A stretch of 64,000 nucleotides of DNA from Lachnospiraceae bacterium AC2028 (GCA_000702685.1 JNJD01000007.1:186001-250000), one strand, 5' to 3'; positions 1 through 7,950 are shown, counted from the stretch's first letter. Notes: a model not told the origin generated them from the letters alone. Made by a program: numbers and translations.

Positions 1-382
1 GATCATATACGATGACACCGGAAGTGACGATACCGCTTCCGGTAAAGTATGATGCACAGATATCATCATATCCGTCGCCGGTGACATCCAACTGACAGAC
101 ATTGAAGACCATCGTTCCCATAAGGGTAAGATTCTTATGAACGTATTCGGCAAATTCCGCCTTCGCATCATCGGGAACGGAATTGAATGCATACGGATAA
201 TAAACCAGCGGATCGTCCGATACGGCACCGGATGCATCATCCGAATTATGGAGCTCGGAGTCGAATCCGTAATCCAGCACCGTCGGGTCCGTATTCTCAT
301 CGCGGCCATCACCCGTGATGCCGCCGCATCCTGCCAGCAATAATACCGATGATAAAACAACAGCCCAAAATCTTTTCTTCAT
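1..382 (-). CDS. Lipoprotein with calcium-loop-like motif, 3' end cut off by the window
   Basis: The frame is open from an ATG at 382 to the left edge (127 codons seen, no stop). It begins MKKR followed by a hydrophobic stretch and the lipobox LLAGC (Cys19), so it should be a lipid-anchored exported protein. A strong GTGAGGAGG ribosome binding site precedes the ATG. The mature part is acidic. Near the cut end it has DVTGDGYDDI, which resembles the Asp-rich calcium loops of FG-GAP/VCBS or dockerin-like repeats, so a repeat-containing surface protein is possible. The gene follows the methyltransferase at 420-1160 after 37 bases. That gap contains a 7-bp stem (397-403 with 409-415) but no terminator, so cotranscription is plausible. 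The function is unknown. Confidence 0.75.
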   Translation of the reverse strand, partial: MKKRFWAVVLSSVLLLAGCGGITGDGRDENTDPTVLDYGFDSELHNSDDASGAVSDDPLVYYPYAFNSVPDDAKAEFAEYVHKNLTLMGTMVFNVCQLDVTGDGYDDICASYFTGSGIVTSGVIVYD

Positions 383-419
383 AAATCCCTCCTCACTTCC
401 GAATCCGGTTCGGAACGAT

Positions 420-1160
420 TCAGCGTTTCCCTGCCTTTACCAGCAGGAAATCCGGCTTGTGGAACAGATCCTTATGATCGGGATACTTAGCCAGGATCTC
501 GTCATCGGGTATCGGCTCAATCATTCTTTCTATCTCAAAGCCTGCATCTATCAGATCATTCACTATGGTGGAAAACATTCTGTGATATCTTTTTACGTTG
601 TCGACAAACCATACGCTTTCGGTCTCTTTTTCAACACCGTAATTCTTCAGGTTCAGATGGAGCTTATTTCCGTTTTCATCCCTTGTCCATCTGTCGCCTC
701 CGGAATGGCATGTGCTGAAGGGATGTTCCTGTGAAAAGACAAATATACCGCCGTCATTCAGGAGGTTATGGATCTTAGCGAGCACTCCCTTAAAGTCTTC
801 AACATAATGTATCGCAAGGGAGCTTATGACTATATCGAACTTTTCATCTATCGAATCGATATCCTCCATGGGCATCAGGAGATAAGTTATCTTCGGATCG
901 CTGTTTTCAGTTTTTGCAATTTCCAGCATCTTTTCGGATATATCGATGCCGACGATCCTTTCAGCGCCTTTTTTGATATAATCCATGCAATGCTCTCCGA
1001 AACCGCATCCGAGATCCAGGATATGCTTTCCGCTAAGATCCGGAAGGAGTGAATAAAGAGCCGGCATTTCAAATACTATATTTGCGCTTGCCTGATTTTC
1101 CCTGATCTTCTTGTATCCGTCAAAAAAAATCTGATTGTCAAATATGTTCTGTTTAGCCAC
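420..1160 (-). CDS. Class I SAM-dependent methyltransferase
   Basis: This 246-residue protein has the Rossmann-fold methyltransferase motifs in order: motif I HILDLGCGFGEH (residues 46-57), an acidic residue closing beta-2 in GIDIS (Asp73), and a motif IV-like DIVISSLAIHYV (109-120). These belong to the UbiE/COQ5-like Methyltransf_11/25 group, which transfers the methyl group of S-adenosylmethionine to small molecules. The start is GTG at 1160, preceded by AGGGAGAGAACG. The substrate cannot be told from the sequence. The gene lies 16 bases after the small unknown gene upstream and just before the lipoprotein, and all three read the same way. Confidence 0.85.
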   Translation of the reverse strand: MAKQNIFDNQIFFDGYKKIRENQASANIVFEMPALYSLLPDLSGKHILDLGCGFGEHCMDYIKKGAERIVGIDISEKMLEIAKTENSDPKITYLLMPMEDIDSIDEKFDIVISSLAIHYVEDFKGVLAKIHNLLNDGGIFVFSQEHPFSTCHSGGDRWTRDENGNKLHLNLKNYGVEKETESVWFVDNVKRYHRMFSTIVNDLIDAGFEIERMIEPIPDDEILAKYPDHKDLFHKPDFLLVKAGKR

Positions 1161-1176
1161 CGTTCTCTCCCTGTAT

Positions 1177-1437
1177 TCAATATTCGGTCCTGATCGTCTC
1201 TACACCGTAAGTCTCTTTAAAGATTTTTTCATCCTCCGGAGACCGGATCAGCATGACTTCCGTAAAATGACCGTCCTTTTTATTCTTGAATCCCGCGACC
1301 TTTTCACCGGTACATATGGAGCTTCTGATCACAGCCGTCTGGGTTTCCGGGTCAAAACGAATAACGGTGTCTTCAGAAAAGCCTGCCGGCACCTGTTTTC
1401 TTCCGGATAATAATGAGCCTATCTTAGGAAACTTCAT
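1177..1437 (-). CDS. Conserved-looking small protein of unknown function
   Basis: From an ATG at 1437 this encodes 86 residues (MKFPKIGSLLSG to the C-terminal IRTEY). The frame stays open upstream to a TTG at 1494, but neither start has a convincing ribosome binding site, so the start is uncertain. The protein is soluble, with no signal peptide or membrane segment. It has a charged C-terminal half (GFKNKKDG, SPEDEKIFKETYG). I do not recognise the family. It sits 16 bases upstream of the methyltransferase and probably shares its transcript. Confidence 0.5.
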   Translation of the reverse strand: MKFPKIGSLLSGRKQVPAGFSEDTVIRFDPETQTAVIRSSICTGEKVAGFKNKKDGHFTEVMLIRSPEDEKIFKETYGVETIRTEY

Positions 1438-1554
1438 ACCATATAAATGTACCACCAATCGGCCTTTTTGCCTATTATTCATTAATATATTCAAGAAATC
1501 TTAAGCTTCCGCAGCAGGCCGGTCACGCGTCCCCGGCCCTGATATCGGCTGTCA

Positions 1555-1588
1555 AATAAGAAAAGGAGGCGTAAGATTACGCCTCCTT
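1555..1588 (-). terminator. Rho-independent terminator of the LytTR/DUF3021 operon
   Basis: A near-perfect 12-bp inverted repeat (1563-1574 with 1577-1588) ends, on the minus strand, in a T-rich tract. It lies 25 bases past the stop of the DUF3021 gene. Confidence 0.85.
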
Positions 1589-1613
1589 GTTAAACCACAA
1601 GTATAAATCCTTA

Positions 1614-2051
1614 TCACAGGCTGCTTTTGTATTTCTCGAGCTTTTCCGTGTAGCTTACAGCCTGCTTTTTCATGATCAGCACATCAATGAGAAGTGCAAG
1701 GATATAAAGCAACGCGATTATCACGAAGAATATGATCCAGGAGATCATATTGCCGGCTCCGTTGAACAATCCCATGCTGTAGAAGAAAATGATCTCCGCC
1801 GGGACAAACAGCACATAGAAAACCGTAAGCTGAACAATGAATCCTTTTTTCTTCATAAACGAACTTTGGAATGCAGCGACAAATGATGCCGAGCTCCATA
1901 AGCAAAAGCCCAAAAGCTTTATAAGAAAAGTGACTTTGATATTTTCACTCCCGTTAATAAGTGATAGCACAAGGATGCAGATCATCAGCCACGAAAATAC
2001 ATAAGCAGAGGCATCACGGAAATTTTTCAGGTATTCTTTCATTCTATCCAT
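1614..2051 (-). CDS. DUF3021-type four-helix membrane protein, partner of the LytTR regulator
   Basis: The 145-residue protein has four hydrophobic segments (about residues 15-33, 42-62, 72-92 and 100-124) and short charged ends, the plan of DUF3021 proteins. In Firmicutes DUF3021 genes commonly sit directly beside LytTR DNA-binding proteins, as here: one base separates the regulator's stop from this ATG, so translation is probably coupled. In the known pairs the membrane protein is thought to restrain or inform the regulator. No enzymatic motif is present. A terminator follows at 1563-1588. Confidence 0.75.
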   Translation of the reverse strand: MDRMKEYLKNFRDASAYVFSWLMICILVLSLINGSENIKVTFLIKLLGFCLWSSASFVAAFQSSFMKKKGFIVQLTVFYVLFVPAEIIFFYSMGLFNGAGNMISWIIFFVIIALLYILALLIDVLIMKKQAVSYTEKLEKYKSSL

Positions 2052-2052
2052 A

Positions 2053-2496
2053 TCATCGTCCTATTCCGAGAAGATTCTTGAGCCCGACCGCATATCGTCT
2101 GGACACCATTATGTTCTCACCGTTTTCAAGAGTGGCAAGTATGTTCCTTGTGATCTCCGGCTTTAATTTCACCACCTTATTAAGATGGATTATGGTGGAT
2201 TTAGAACAACGGAAGAAATCCTTTCCATCAAGAATGCTCTCAAATTCATATAATCTCTTATCAGTGAGCAGAACCTTTTTATCTGTATAGATAAAGGTTT
2301 TCTTGTCGACGGATTCTATATAGAGGATATCGTCCGTTGAGACATTCACTATCTCGCCGTCTTTTGTCGCGGGGATGAAACTCCCGTATCTTTTGATATA
2401 TCTCTCAAGCCTTGAAACTTCTTCGGTTATATCGGTGCAGTGGATCTCCACATATACGGGTTCTGATTTTTGGTCCCGGGTTATCTCAACTTTCAA
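2053..2496 (-). CDS. LytTR-family DNA-binding transcriptional regulator
   Basis: The 147-residue protein has a short N-terminal region and a LytTR domain from about residue 45 to 145. The domain carries the usual IVNVSTDDILYIESVDKK, the conserved FFRCSKSTIIHLN strand-turn and the closing VSRRYAVGLKNLLG. It lacks a receiver domain, so it is not a phosphorylation-controlled regulator and probably depends on the DUF3021 membrane partner. The start is TTG at 2496, overlapping by 3 bases the stop of a small membrane ORF upstream. A GAAAGGTAAAG stretch can serve as ribosome binding site. The usual role is direct-repeat binding and control of a neighbouring membrane or transport operon, often including itself. 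Confidence 0.85.
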   Translation of the reverse strand: MKVEITRDQKSEPVYVEIHCTDITEEVSRLERYIKRYGSFIPATKDGEIVNVSTDDILYIESVDKKTFIYTDKKVLLTDKRLYEFESILDGKDFFRCSKSTIIHLNKVVKLKPEITRNILATLENGENIMVSRRYAVGLKNLLGIGR

Positions 2497-2609
2497 TTCA
2501 GCTTCTTTACCTTTCTGGTATCAATGAAGAGCATTGTGCTCAAAACAACCTGCATGACTATTATAAACATAATCATGGGAATATTGCCAAATTTTGTTGC
2601 GATGAGCAT
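2493..2609 (-). CDS. Putative 38-residue single-pass membrane protein upstream of the LytTR gene
   Basis: A short frame from ATG 2609 encodes 38 residues with one hydrophobic segment (about 11-29, rich in I, M and V) and a basic tail ending TRKVKKLN. Its TGA overlaps the TTG start of the LytTR gene, the arrangement of translationally coupled genes. An AAAGGAGG lies upstream, though 14 bases from this ATG, which is longer than ideal. It lies between the promoter at 2662-2690 and the regulator, so it would be the first gene of that transcript. It could instead be leader RNA without a product. Confidence 0.45.
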   Translation of the reverse strand: MLIATKFGNIPMIMFIIVMQVVLSTMLFIDTRKVKKLN

Positions 2610-2661
2610 AGCACCGCTCGTTTCCTCCTTTGATCGGGATTTCGTTCCCTGTTATGGACAC

Positions 2662-2690
2662 ATCATACAGAAAGAAAAACCGGCTTGCAA
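2662..2690 (-). promoter_or_regulatory. Sigma-A-type promoter for the LytTR operon
   Basis: Read on the minus strand there is a -35 TTGCAA (2685-2690), a 17-base spacer and a -10 TATGAT (2662-2667). It is followed by AAAGGAGG and the small ORF, then the LytTR gene. Confidence 0.65.
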
Positions 2691-2740
2691 TAGCTCCCAA
2701 ACCATGCGGTACACATACGGATACCAAGATGCCGAAATCG

Positions 2741-2773
2741 CAAAAAATCCCTGCAGGATGCCACCTGCAGGGA
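2741..2773 (-). terminator. Rho-independent terminator of the ECF S-component gene
   Basis: A perfect 10-bp stem (2748-2757 with 2764-2773) and a 6-base loop are followed on the minus strand by TTTTTT. It lies 28 bases past the stop of the S-component gene. Confidence 0.9.
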
Positions 2774-2801
2774 CCGGTCGGTTCATATGACCATTAACTG
2801 T

Positions 2802-3308
2802 TTACTTGCACAATTTCTTGATTCCTGCCTTATCCAAAGCCGCACCGAATATGTAGAATACCGCCGCGCTTCCGATACCCTGAATCGTATTGGTTGTCAC
2901 AGAGACCAGAAATGCCGCTTCCTTACCGTAGAGAATAACTTCCGCCGCATAATATCCGGCGATCGATATAACCATCGCAATAAGGGGAGCAAGGAGATTT
3001 CTCTTGTTAAGGATGCCGGAACCTTTCGATGTGAAAGGAATCACTATAAGTATCTTGATGATTATCGTGGCCGGAGCCCACATGGGTGCGGTAAGCAGGT
3101 CCGCAAGCCCGCCGCCTATGGCACCTGCCGCCATCGCATACGGCCAGGGCAAAAGTGCAGCGCCGAGATATATGAACGAATCACCGAGATGTACATATCC
3201 TCCTCCCACTCCGACAGGGATATGAACAATGTATGCGGTGAATAAAGTGATAAGTGCGGCTAAAAGTCCGGTCAATGTAAGTTGTCTTATTTTCCTGTCT
3301 GTCTTCAC
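2802..3308 (-). CDS. ECF transporter S component (substrate-binding membrane subunit)
   Basis: The 168-residue protein is made of five to six hydrophobic helices. It opens with the IRQLTLTGLLAALI segment typical of ECF S components, where an A-x-x-x-A face docks on EcfT. The stretch GGGYVHLGDSFIYLGAALLPWPYAMAAGAIGG matches the ThiW/HmpT-like group of S components, so a vitamin precursor or similar small molecule is a reasonable guess, but the ligand cannot be assigned. The start is GTG at 3308 with an AGAAGGA site 10 bases upstream. It is alone between its own promoter (3342-3370) and terminator, and would share the EcfA1A2T module encoded at 9.8-12.3 kb. Confidence 0.82.
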   Translation of the reverse strand: MKTDRKIRQLTLTGLLAALITLFTAYIVHIPVGVGGGYVHLGDSFIYLGAALLPWPYAMAAGAIGGGLADLLTAPMWAPATIIIKILIVIPFTSKGSGILNKRNLLAPLIAMVISIAGYYAAEVILYGKEAAFLVSVTTNTIQGIGSAAVFYIFGAALDKAGIKKLCK

Positions 3309-3341
3309 GTCATTGGTTCCTTCTTGCTTTTTTACATTAAC

Positions 3342-3370
3342 ACCTTATCCCCCCGGATGCATACTGTCAA
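3342..3370 (-). promoter_or_regulatory. Promoter of the ECF S-component gene
   Basis: Minus strand: consensus -35 TTGACA (3365-3370), 17-base spacer, -10 TAAGGT (3342-3347). The leader is only about 30 bases, too short for a riboswitch. Confidence 0.75.
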
Positions 3371-3425
3371 TTTCAGGATTTCTATTGCCCGCTAAAGGTT
3401 CAGCTTATATCTACCGTATGAACGA

Positions 3426-3647
3426 TCACATGAATGCACCGAATATTACCGGCAACAGAATCAACAACAATACTCCCAAAACCAGATATATGCATATTCT
3501 CAAAAGGGTATTTTTTATATCATCACCTTGAATCTTATTATTCTTTACATCATAAAAATATTTCGCTATGAGCGAAATGAATATGACCAAGAATACTACT
3601 AAAAGCGCTATCCATATGAATATATAAAAAATTATCTGTCCGATCAT
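3426..3647 (-). CDS. Small two-helix membrane protein
   Basis: The 73-residue protein has two strongly hydrophobic segments (about 4-30 and 46-71) joined by a short charged loop (KYFYDVKNNKIQGDDIKN). A GGGGAGG ribosome binding site lies 11 bases before the ATG. It is the last gene of the unit starting at 7772 and lies 24 bases after the GNAT gene. No family is recognised and no catalytic motif is visible. Confidence 0.65.
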   Translation of the reverse strand: MIGQIIFYIFIWIALLVVFLVIFISLIAKYFYDVKNNKIQGDDIKNTLLRICIYLVLGVLLLILLPVIFGAFM

Positions 3648-3671
3648 TTTTTACATAACCTCCCCGGTTAT

Positions 3672-4145
3672 TCAATCCAATGATTGACACTCTATGGTCT
3701 TCATCATTTCACAAAATCCGTTACGTTCATAGAAACGCATACCATCCGCATTACCGGGAAAGACCTGTGTGCGGATAAAATCAGCTCCATGCTTTTTCCC
3801 ATAGTCCTTGGAAGCGCGTATCAGCTTTGCTCCGATCCCATTATTTCTCATATCCTCTCGAACACATAAATCCTGAAGATACACAACGCTTTGAGGTTTA
3901 AGACACGAAACCTTCTTCTGCTGAAGGATCGTGACATGTACGAAGCCTATTGCTTTACCATCGATATCCGCTACCAGAATATCCTGACCGGCACTCTCAA
4001 ATACAGACTGAAAAAACTCTGAGGTTCTTTCTCCGATCACAAAGTGCTCCGGCTGATATCTGACTCCGTCCTCCTCCAGAGCCAAATACAATTTACGAAG
4101 TTCTTCGATGTCATCAATCCCGGCTTTTCTGATAAGGCAATCCAT
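3672..4145 (-). CDS. GNAT-family N-acetyltransferase
   Basis: The start is placed at ATG 4145, giving 157 residues, because a GGGGAGG site lies 6 bases upstream; a longer frame begins at 4169 without one. The GNAT fold is shown by the IRKAGIDDIEELRKLY opening, the beta-4 strand YLQDLCVRED, and the acetyl-CoA pyrophosphate loop in RNNGIGAKLI (motif A, R/Q-x-x-G-x-G/A type). The C-terminal GMRFYERNGF is the usual motif B signature. It probably acetylates an amine on a small molecule or protein. It begins two bases after the upstream membrane-protein gene ends, so translation is coupled. Confidence 0.85.
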   Translation of the reverse strand: MDCLIRKAGIDDIEELRKLYLALEEDGVRYQPEHFVIGERTSEFFQSVFESAGQDILVADIDGKAIGFVHVTILQQKKVSCLKPQSVVYLQDLCVREDMRNNGIGAKLIRASKDYGKKHGADFIRTQVFPGNADGMRFYERNGFCEMMKTIECQSLD

Positions 4146-4147
4146 CC

Positions 4148-4564
4148 TCAACCTCCCCAATTCATCCACATTATAAAAGAAACAACGGCAATGATCATCT
4201 GAACAAAATATAATATATTTTTCATACAGACGAATATTTTGTGATCCGGAACAGACATTCCGTTCTTTATCAGATAGATATGCGCAACCGCGATAGGGCC
4301 GGCTGCAGCTGCGGATTGATCTCCATCATTAGCCGCACTGTTAACTTCGGAAGCCCCGTCAAGTACCGTATCGAGATTTTTGCATTGTAATTGCAATCTC
4401 AAAAAGCACAAAGCATACCATATGCCCGTAACAGCAAAGAGATTCATAAAAACAACGCATAGATATATGAACAGTCCCCCACGCAGGTTAAATGACTCTT
4501 TCGAAAAATCCCCTCCGATAAAATGTGCGACTCCCGACGTCCCTAAAAACAATATCAAAAACAT
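4148..4564 (-). CDS. Membrane protein of unknown function
   Basis: From ATG 4564 this encodes 138 residues; a GTG at 4582 is an alternative start. It has hydrophobic segments near the N-terminus, at about 27-50 and at the C-terminus. A central hydrophilic stretch is rich in Asn, Asp and Ala (GASEVNSAANDGDQSAAAAG). The ATG overlaps the end of the CPBP protease gene by 10 bases and the stop lies two bases before the GNAT start, so it belongs tightly to this operon. No domain is recognised. Confidence 0.6.
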   Translation of the reverse strand: MFLILFLGTSGVAHFIGGDFSKESFNLRGGLFIYLCVVFMNLFAVTGIWYALCFLRLQLQCKNLDTVLDGASEVNSAANDGDQSAAAAGPIAVAHIYLIKNGMSVPDHKIFVCMKNILYFVQMIIAVVSFIMWMNWGG

Positions 4565-5394
4565 TTTCTGACATTTCTCCACACCAGTAAAATCACAGCA
4601 AATGAAAGAAGCTGTGCGATGGCAACACGTACTATCATCATTTCATCGGTTCCGCTTGCAGTGACCACATGAAGCAGGTTTGTCGCAATGCAGTTATTGA
4701 AAAAGTGATCGGCCATTCCCGCATACAGATTCCCTGTCATGCGATAAAGGAGTTCCCATTTGATGCCCATCATACCTGCCAAGATGATATATCCAATGCC
4801 TAGTACAGCAAAAGATATAAAATTAATATCACCATCTATCAGATTATGAAGCGGTGTTACGATATGCCATACTCCGAACAAAAATGCCTGGAAGAACAAA
4901 GCATTTTTTGCCGGACGGTCCATAAGGACCATATTATAGAACAGGCCACGGAACGTGCCTTCCTCCATGATCACATTTATTATATTGAAGAAAATACACA
5001 TCAGTATAAAACCGACACCTGTGTGTATGGTCGCTTCTCCGGTCAGCGAAAAACCGGATGTGAATATCCCGAATCCGACGTCATTTCCCCGGCTCTTAAG
5101 GATAATGATCTCCACACCGTATGAAACAACAAATGAGCACAGTGCGATCAGCAATCCTGTTCCTATGCTTTTAAATATACCGGTTTTAGCAAACCCGATA
5201 TCAGACCATTTCATATTAAGGCATTTAAGCACCGCAAAAATGACAGCGATCCCGAATACCTTATTTATGAAGTTTTCACCAAAAACAGTTTCATCCATTC
5301 TGAGTACGATGGCTTCAAACCCATGTACACATATCAGGATCAAAAATATGATCAGGCAGGACCTTATCGGATTGTTTCTTATACGTTCCTTCAT
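4555..5394 (-). CDS. CPBP-family intramembrane metalloprotease
   Basis: The 279-residue multi-pass membrane protein carries the three conserved motifs of the CPBP (CAAX protease and bacteriocin-processing, Abi) family: EEGTFRG (Glu144, Glu145, Arg149), FGVWH (His177) and MADHFFNN (His230, Asn233). In the family these line an intramembrane metal site that cleaves membrane proteins. Bacterial members act in bacteriocin self-immunity and prenyl-protein-like processing. The gene follows the methyltransferase by 21 bases and overlaps the next membrane-protein gene. The substrate is unknown; another product of the operon is possible. Confidence 0.88.
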   Translation of the reverse strand: MKERIRNNPIRSCLIIFLILICVHGFEAIVLRMDETVFGENFINKVFGIAVIFAVLKCLNMKWSDIGFAKTGIFKSIGTGLLIALCSFVVSYGVEIIILKSRGNDVGFGIFTSGFSLTGEATIHTGVGFILMCIFFNIINVIMEEGTFRGLFYNMVLMDRPAKNALFFQAFLFGVWHIVTPLHNLIDGDINFISFAVLGIGYIILAGMMGIKWELLYRMTGNLYAGMADHFFNNCIATNLLHVVTASGTDEMMIVRVAIAQLLSFAVILLVWRNVRKCF

Positions 5395-5415
5395 TACTTT
5401 AGTTCCCTCATTTTC

Positions 5416-6177
5416 TTACATGTAATACCATGTAAAGAATACCTTATGCCTGACCGTGAAGCTTTCCGGATAATTCTCTTCAAGCATCCTTCGGTGTTCT
5501 TCATCAAACTGCGAAAGCTGCTCGGAATTCATCGAAGCCATGACCCCACGGCTGGTCATCATACGGCCGTGCCAGGTTTCTCTGGTAAACGGAATTTCCA
5601 CGATCATTGTTTCCGTATGCGGATCTTCGAAATAATGTGTTTTCAGATCCTGAATTGCCGGTGAAGCACCCGCCCAGTTACCGTTGATCTTCCTTACAAT
5701 TCCGTTGGAATCATGAGTTATCGATTCCTCTTTCATATAACTCATATATAATTTCAAAAAGAAACCGCCGGGTTTCAGCAGTGTTCTGATCAATGGCACA
5801 ACAGCATTCGGGTCAAAGTACCAGAAGCACTGGCATGCCGTAACGGCATCAAAGCTGTGCTCCGGATAAGAAACATTTTCCGATGCCATGACTTCGTACC
5901 TTATATTGGAATAATCCCTCGAAAGCTCAACAGCTTCGGCAATCTGCTGTTCCGAAATATCGGTAGCCACGATATCCGCGCCGTATTTAGCAAGCCCTCT
6001 CGGGATCACACCGGTTCCCGTACCAAGGTCCAGCCATCTGCTGCCCTGTACGCCTACACCGATCTCATGTAATTTTTCAAAAACCTCTTCAGGATAAATA
6101 TCCCTGTATTTTGCATAAGCCTTGGAAGTCTTTCCGAAATCAAAAGCCTTTCCGTCATCTACTATTATTTTTTCCAT
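5416..6177 (-). CDS. Class I SAM-dependent methyltransferase
   Basis: The 253-residue protein has motif I WLDLGTGTG (48-56), the post-I acidic residue in ATDIS, and AVTACQCFWYFD in the motif IV position. This is the pattern of Methyltransf_11/25 enzymes (trans-aconitate or UbiE-like). The N-terminus FDFGKTSKAYAKYRDIYP is typical of this subgroup. Its ATG overlaps the end of the GT2 glycosyltransferase gene by 13 bases. The context (glycosyltransferase, another methyltransferase, protease) suggests modification of a secreted or cell-surface compound, but that is inference. Confidence 0.87.
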   Translation of the reverse strand: MEKIIVDDGKAFDFGKTSKAYAKYRDIYPEEVFEKLHEIGVGVQGSRWLDLGTGTGVIPRGLAKYGADIVATDISEQQIAEAVELSRDYSNIRYEVMASENVSYPEHSFDAVTACQCFWYFDPNAVVPLIRTLLKPGGFFLKLYMSYMKEESITHDSNGIVRKINGNWAGASPAIQDLKTHYFEDPHTETMIVEIPFTRETWHGRMMTSRGVMASMNSEQLSQFDEEHRRMLEENYPESFTVRHKVFFTWYYM

Positions 6178-6932
6178 ATATTCTCACCGTGACCGTGATC
6201 ATCGTTATAATCATAGAACATTTCATCGAGCAGCTTATCGAGACCCGAGCGGTCGCCGAAAGCCGCTTTCAAAAGCGTTCCCAAATTTGTGATCATCAGT
6301 TTGAAGTACAGCCAGTCGCCAAGATCGTCATATTTTCTTGTTGAATTGATAAGGCAGTTCCTTCTGAGTGTCGTATACTTTTTGCCAGATTTCCTGCCGT
6401 ATGCTTTCAACCGCTTTGCGGTCGCAACATCTTCCATTGCTTTTTGATCGACAAATCCTCCGATCGCATCAAAGGTATCTTTTTTCGCCCAGAAAATTCC
6501 GCTGTACAGCCCCGTCAGGGCAAAAGAAACCCTGCACATCATATCGTTGCACCACAGTGGGAACGAATACCTCTCAAAGCGTATCGGTGCACCGCCGCCT
6601 ATATACTTTCCCGTTCTCAGCAAAGCATATATTTCTCTGAGCGTGCCCTTTGTCATTCTGTTATCGGCATCTATCGTAACTATGATCTTTCCTTTTGCGG
6701 CGCTGATCCCGTCATTCCTTACCTTTGCAATGCACCTGTCTTCATTGTATAAAACAACGGCTCCGTTTTCTTCTGCAATATCCGGAGTTCTGTCCGTGCA
6801 CCTGTTGCAGACAACGATGATCTCGGTGTTACCCGGAAACGCACTGTCCGCTTCCCTTATCGAGTCTATGCAGCGCTTTATGTACTTTTCCTCATTATGA
6901 GCCGGAATGATGACAGAAATATGTATTTTCAT
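6165..6932 (-). CDS. Family 2 glycosyltransferase
   Basis: The 255-residue protein opens with the GT-A signature SVIIPAHNEEKYIKRCIDS. It has the nucleotide-sugar metal-binding DxD as IDAD (88-90) and the mid-domain GGAPIRFER segment. Such enzymes move a sugar from a nucleotide donor to lipid, polysaccharide or small-molecule acceptors on the cytoplasmic side. No membrane segment is evident, so it is probably soluble or peripheral. It lies 15 bases after one methyltransferase and overlaps the next. The acceptor is unknown. Confidence 0.88.
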   Translation of the reverse strand: MKIHISVIIPAHNEEKYIKRCIDSIREADSAFPGNTEIIVVCNRCTDRTPDIAEENGAVVLYNEDRCIAKVRNDGISAAKGKIIVTIDADNRMTKGTLREIYALLRTGKYIGGGAPIRFERYSFPLWCNDMMCRVSFALTGLYSGIFWAKKDTFDAIGGFVDQKAMEDVATAKRLKAYGRKSGKKYTTLRRNCLINSTRKYDDLGDWLYFKLMITNLGTLLKAAFGDRSGLDKLLDEMFYDYNDDHGHGENIWKK

Positions 6933-6947
6933 AGTTTTAGAATATGA

Positions 6948-7772
6948 TCAGTTCCTGATGCCTGCATATAATGCATGACTGCACATTTCTACGACAGCCT
7001 TGTTTTCGGATGTCTCATTGATGATGGACAGTATGGCATCAAACATTTCGGGATTTTTCTCGGCCAGATCGTATATGGAGTCTTCCCTTCCAAAACCGAT
7101 CCCGCGAATTGAACGAACAAGCTCTTTACGGAATCCGCATTCTTCGAACAGTTTTTCTATTTCTTCCGAAGTCGCATAGTAGCCCTCCTGAAAACCGAGT
7201 TCCTGAAGGTTGATAAATTTCCCGGAATCAAAAACCTTTCTGAGATTATCCGTATCCACCTGATTCGGATGCCAGAAATATCTGTCAAAAACTCCGACAC
7301 TTCCCGAAAGATACGGAATAAAAGCGGCCACAACAATCCCGCCCGGCTTCAGCACTCTGTGCACTTCCGATACGCACCGGGTTCTTTCCGATTCTTCGGT
7401 CAGATGATACAGCGGTCCGAGCAAAAGTACAGCGTCAAATTGCGCATCGGAATAGATTCCAAGATCCACGGCGTTTACAACATCACACGAAACAAGATTT
7501 TCACAGCTTTCTTCATCTTTACGGTCAGCCGCCTGCCGGATAAGATCTTCCGAAAGATCGGCAAGAGTCACTTTAAATCCACGCTCCGCAAGGGGAAACG
7601 AATATGCACCTGCTCCGCCTCCCAGATCGAGAACCGAACCTTCCGCAGGCAGGATTCTGTCCAGGATACTCATAGTCATGAAGTATTCAAGTTTCCCGCT
7701 GTTGCTGTCGGTCAGCCGGTTTTTTTCGTCAAAATTTTTATAATAATTCCTTATCCTGTCAAAATCCGTCAT
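6948..7772 (-). CDS. Class I SAM-dependent methyltransferase, first gene of a seven-gene unit
   Basis: The start is taken as ATG 7772 (274 residues), because AAAGGAGG lies 8 bases upstream; the frame extends to 7802 without a better site. Motif I is VLDLGGGAGAYS (47-58), the acidic residue after beta-2 is in ADLSED, and FDAVLLLGPLYHL is the motif IV region. The C-terminal part has a typical EVHRVLKPGG helix-strand. It is the first gene behind the promoter at 7831-7859 and is followed 15 bases later by the GT2 gene. The substrate is unknown. Confidence 0.87.
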   Translation of the reverse strand: MTDFDRIRNYYKNFDEKNRLTDSNSGKLEYFMTMSILDRILPAEGSVLDLGGGAGAYSFPLAERGFKVTLADLSEDLIRQAADRKDEESCENLVSCDVVNAVDLGIYSDAQFDAVLLLGPLYHLTEESERTRCVSEVHRVLKPGGIVVAAFIPYLSGSVGVFDRYFWHPNQVDTDNLRKVFDSGKFINLQELGFQEGYYATSEEIEKLFEECGFRKELVRSIRGIGFGREDSIYDLAEKNPEMFDAILSIINETSENKAVVEMCSHALYAGIRN

Positions 7773-7830
7773 TTCCCGTTCCTCCTTTACTTCATCAATC
7801 ATTCCTTCTCCGGATTGATTTTTTCAGACT

Positions 7831-7859
7831 AATATAGTCTTTCGCGAGGATAAGGTCAA
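7831..7859 (-). promoter_or_regulatory. Promoter of the methyltransferase/glycosyltransferase/protease unit
   Basis: Minus strand: -35 TTGACC (7854-7859), 17-base spacer, -10 TATATT (7831-7836). The start codon of the first gene is about 60 bases further on. Confidence 0.72.
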
Positions 7860-7889
7860 GAACAATTAAATAAGATTATATCATCAGAT

Positions 7890-7929
7890 CAAAACGAAAA
7901 ATACCCCGGAAGAATCGTCTTCCGGGGTA
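7890..7929 (-). terminator. Rho-independent terminator of rplM-rpsI
   Basis: A perfect 12-bp stem (7902-7913 with 7918-7929) and a 4-base loop are followed on the minus strand by TTTTTCGTTTT. It lies 22 bases past the rpsI stop and ends the ribosomal supercluster. Confidence 0.92.
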
Positions 7930-7950
7930 AAAATATCTTTGAAAATATTA

